DNA of 64,000 nucleotides from Botryotinia globosa (Eukaryota > Ascomycota > Leotiomycetes > Helotiales > Sclerotiniaceae). Position numbers and translations under genes: made by a program. This document shows positions 61,417 through 64,000 of the stretch, piece after piece; positions within the stretch are counted from its first letter, which is position 1; every line of letters starts with the position of its first letter. The stretch lies in NCBI GenBank assembly GCA_014898425.1, contig RCSZ01000010.1, forward strand, positions 2,046,001 to 2,110,000, written 5' to 3'. The notes under the pieces were generated by a model. That model made no database searches. It was given only the letters and a program-made list of their open reading frames with translations, and was not told the origin of the DNA.

Positions 61417-63012
61417 TCAAACACCAGTGACTTTTTGTCTTTTTCCTGGCACATAACTCCCATCGCTACTCGCGGTTACCCGTTGAAATTCTCTCCGAAC
61501 AATCTTTGTCTTCTGGGCTGGTTTTTGACCGACTGCCCCCCCACCAAATTTGAACATGTCATTTTCATCACGGCCGATTTGTATGTCATAAAGTAATTCC
61601 TCTCTCGTGATATGTATGGGTTCGTCGAAAATAGAGGGATCCTCTCCACTTTCAGTGAGAGCTATCATCCATTCATCAAGAAGGAAATCGCGAAGGGTAA
61701 AGGATATAACTGCTTCGGTAGGAGAGCCAGATAGTGTGCCATCCGTTTCACAGATAGCCTGATTGATAGACAAGTATTAGTTTGTGAGAGAGAAAAAATG
61801 GTAAAGATATAACCTCGAAGGTAGTGAGAAGTGGAGATGGTAATGAGGGAGGGGAGATAATGTAAGAAACATTCCTCGAGATAGAGCAAAAACAAGAGGA
61901 CCTACCATATCAGAATCTTTTCTTCCCCGAATGACAATTTCATTTTCGTCCTCCGTGATATCTAGTCTGAACAATCGCACCACAACCGATCTATCAAGTA
62001 TGACTTCACCATTACTTGGGTAATGCATATCAAGAATGACAACTGCTTTGGTTGTGTTCAAGGATAATAGGAGATATTCCTCCCCTATCCTATCTGCATC
62101 CTTGCCATCTTGACTCCATGCATTCTCCAAAGCAACCAGTGGATATTTGGGTGTCTCAAATGGTATTTGATTTATTACCGGACGAATGAGTTTGAACTGT
62201 CCATCCGGTCTTCGGACCGTACCCTTTCGAGTTGTTTCACAGTCTGCCATAATTTGTGTCTTCCTACCCAATTTCACTTCCACTTTTCTTTTTGCTTCTT
62301 CTGTTTCAGCAATCTCGTATTCTGCTTGTAATGCCTCCAGTTGTTGTTCATTGATTCGTTGTTCGTAATCCTCATCTTCCTGTACCAACTTTATCGGGGT
62401 ATCTAGGTAACATAACGGAATAAGTCTTGGACTCTTGGTGCACTTTCCCAGCACTTCGATCAGCTTTTGTTGTATTCGGGCAGTGTTTAGTTGAATGGGA
62501 ATGTTGTGTATTGGACTTGGCATTTTTATTTCAAGGGTAGAGTTGTATTCGAGATATTCAATACTGGTATTGTCCTCGCAGAACGATGATAACCTCCAGT
62601 CCTGCTCGATGAGTTGTAGAAGAACGTCATAGGATGCGCGAGTGATGTGAAATTGCTTCTGGGGACCAATTCCATCGTAATCGAGCTGGTCAAGGCGGAA
62701 TTGGTTCAAAAAATCTCTAATCTCTTCAGGTGTGTTCTCAAGATCTTCCGCTTCTTCGATTTCTCCAACTCCAGTGTACTCCTCTGTGGTGTCGCGCCCT
62801 ACCAAATTCCCCACGGTATCCCAATCTGTTTGTTCTAGTTGTTCGGGGGAAGTCGAGGAACGAGTGGTATCTTCTTCGTATCTTGCCTCAAATGATGAGG
62901 ATGGAGATGAAGAATCCGGTGGAGTAGGTATCTCTTTCTTTCCCTTCTGCAGAGGGAAATTGCAGCTTACGCTGCTGTGCAAAGACAGATTATTGACTTT
63001 CTTATCGGACAT
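61417..63012 (-). CDS. Fungal Uma2-like PD-(D/E)XK nuclease-fold protein
   Basis: Two exons, 63012-61906 and 61758-61417, with a 147-base intron (GTAGGT..CAG, phase 0), giving 482 aa. Residues 1-115 are acidic and disordered. From about 135 the protein follows the fungal Uma2-like pattern: E-Y-N-S-T-L-E-I-K-M-P-S-P-I-H-N, a predicted coiled coil at about 212-250, R-R-P-D-G-Q-F (Asp 270), then K-Y-P-L-V-A-L-E-N-A-W-S-Q (Glu 296) and R-I-G-E-E-Y-L-L-L-S before V-V-I-L-D-M-H-Y. These match the usual 'D...xVExAxSQ...LxxDxxxYL' order of the fold, with the lysine position replaced by Asn or displaced. Such proteins are numerous in Helotiales and other ascomycetes; their function is unknown and nuclease activity is unproven. 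The assignment is from motif order and not from a search. Confidence 0.65.
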
Positions 63013-63264
63013 TATAGCAAGTTATGAAGTTATGAGTTCTTGCGACTATGCGTGCGCAATGGATGGATGTGATGGGATGGAGAATTGATTGTCGAGATGC
63101 GTTCGCGCGTTTGTGGGTTCGTGAATTCGCGGATTTGTGAGTTCGCGGGTTGGAGTTATAAACTCGTGAAGTTGCAAAAGGAAGGGTTATGATGATGTCG
63201 GGTAGATAATGAATCAATTGTCAATTAGCATGGTACTGGTGCTCGTACCTGAACCTAGATTAAA

Positions 63265-63320
63265 TCAGCCTCAGCCTCAGCCTCAGCCTCAGCCTCAGCC
63301 TCAGCCTCAGCCTCAGCCTA
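63265..63320. repeat. (CAGCCT)n hexanucleotide microsatellite
   Basis: About nine perfect CAGCCT units. Confidence 0.9.
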
Positions 63321-63346
63321 AGATTCTAGCCACAGGGTGGGAAAGA

Positions 63347-63375
63347 ACGCTCGTACTCGTACTCGTACTCGTACG
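63347..63375. repeat. (CGTACT)n hexanucleotide microsatellite
   Basis: Four to five CGTACT units ending in CGTACGATCG. Confidence 0.85.
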
Positions 63376-64000
63376 ATCGTAGCACGACACGCACGGCCAA
63401 CATTCCAGATTCACCAGACTTTCAAAGATGTAAAGAAGCAACGAAGACAACTCTCACTGGAAAAGAGAGGGGGGGAATGAAGCTTAGGATATTGGCGTGA
63501 TGCTGTATGGAATAGAAGTAGAAGTATTTGGAGGGAAGGGATGTGGAGCAAGTTCAGGACTTCTTTCTGGACGAGAAATGGTATTTCAGATATTGAAGAA
63601 TTACAAACAAAGAGTTGATGTAGGGAAGAAGGCGAAAGGATGAAATGGTCACGAGGTTGAAAGTTTACGTAAGCTACCACCGACACCTTGGTGACCCGAC
63701 AGACTGAACAGCACGTGAGTATGTCGCTCATATCTGATCAAAGTCCAATGATTTCCATTGAAGACATTCAGCGGCAAGTACAGCCGTTGAATGAATTGCC
63801 AACCAAGAAATCACACCAGTTATACCAGCTTTATCAACACCTAGAGAATCGATAGACAAACCTTCTCGCACTAGCACTAGAGGTCGATGCAGTGCTTGAA
63901 CCACTTGTGGTAGCTTCTCCTATTATCTGTATTGTGAGGACTTTTTACATAGGATTTATTTAAGAAATGAATAATGTTTGTGGAATAAATATATATATAT

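Larger units (their letters stand above)
63013..64000. other. Upstream flank of the Uma2-like gene with microsatellites
   Basis: Promoter side of the minus-strand gene, then about 700 bases without a recognised gene. Contains two hexanucleotide arrays (listed). The minus frame at 63411-63731 (106 codons) has no recognisable motif. The window ends in an AT run that may open another AT-rich block. Confidence 0.45.

Noticed and set aside
1..64000. CRISPR array or prokaryotic operon structure
   Set aside because: Short spliceosomal introns and fungal families throughout; the tandem repeats present are microsatellites, minisatellites or transposon parts without unique spacers.

Overview
The window is nuclear DNA of a filamentous ascomycete. 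Genes are interrupted by short introns (53-147 bases) with GT..AG ends. Three gene-bearing segments of ordinary base composition alternate with very AT-rich blocks in which every repeat pair I could align differs by C-to-T/G-to-A transitions, the mark of repeat-induced point mutation (RIP) in Pezizomycotina. The protein families (GT15 mannosyltransferase, KIN1 kinase, 2EXR protein, fungal Uma2-like protein) fit that group. Leotiomycetes is my best guess at class level, but only a guess.

Layout. 1-3.8 kb: no recognisable gene. 3.8-12.6 kb, all on the plus strand: a CCDC124/Lso2-like ribosome-associated protein, an AKTIP/FTS-like inactive ubiquitin E2 variant, a large uncharacterised protein of about 852 aa, and a 2EXR-domain protein. 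12.6-37.0 kb: AT-rich transposon graveyard. 37.2-39.3 kb, minus: GPATCH1-type G-patch protein. 39.3-42.3 kb: spacer with minisatellites and the leader of the next gene. 42.3-48.4 kb, plus: KIN1/MARK-type polarity kinase and a GT15 mannosyltransferase. 48.4-59.4 kb: second graveyard. 61.4-63.0 kb, minus: a fungal Uma2-like PD-(D/E)XK-fold protein, followed by degenerate tandem copies of its own 3' end. These are independent housekeeping or orphan genes; I see no biosynthetic cluster.

The most rewarding structure is in the graveyards, which can be read as layers. (1) A Ty3/gypsy element of 8,488 bp with 160-bp LTRs and target duplication CTAAG sits inside a terminal-inverted-repeat element. (2) A second gypsy element of 8,369 bp with 273-bp LTRs and duplication AAAAG sits inside a DNA transposon that would be about 2.0 kb without it. 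(3) Three copies of a miniature noncoding LTR element (TRIM, 524-612 bp) each have a perfect 5-bp target duplication. One lies inside gypsy element 2; the other two lie inside another TIR element. (4) A GC-normal gypsy pol relic contains a 345-bp TA-flanked MITE, which in turn contains a 1,991-bp TA-flanked DNA transposon. Both large gypsy elements carry Y-L-N-N in place of the reverse transcriptase Y-L-D-D, as expected from G-to-A mutation of GAT/GAC codons. I found no CRISPR array, rRNA or credible tRNA gene.
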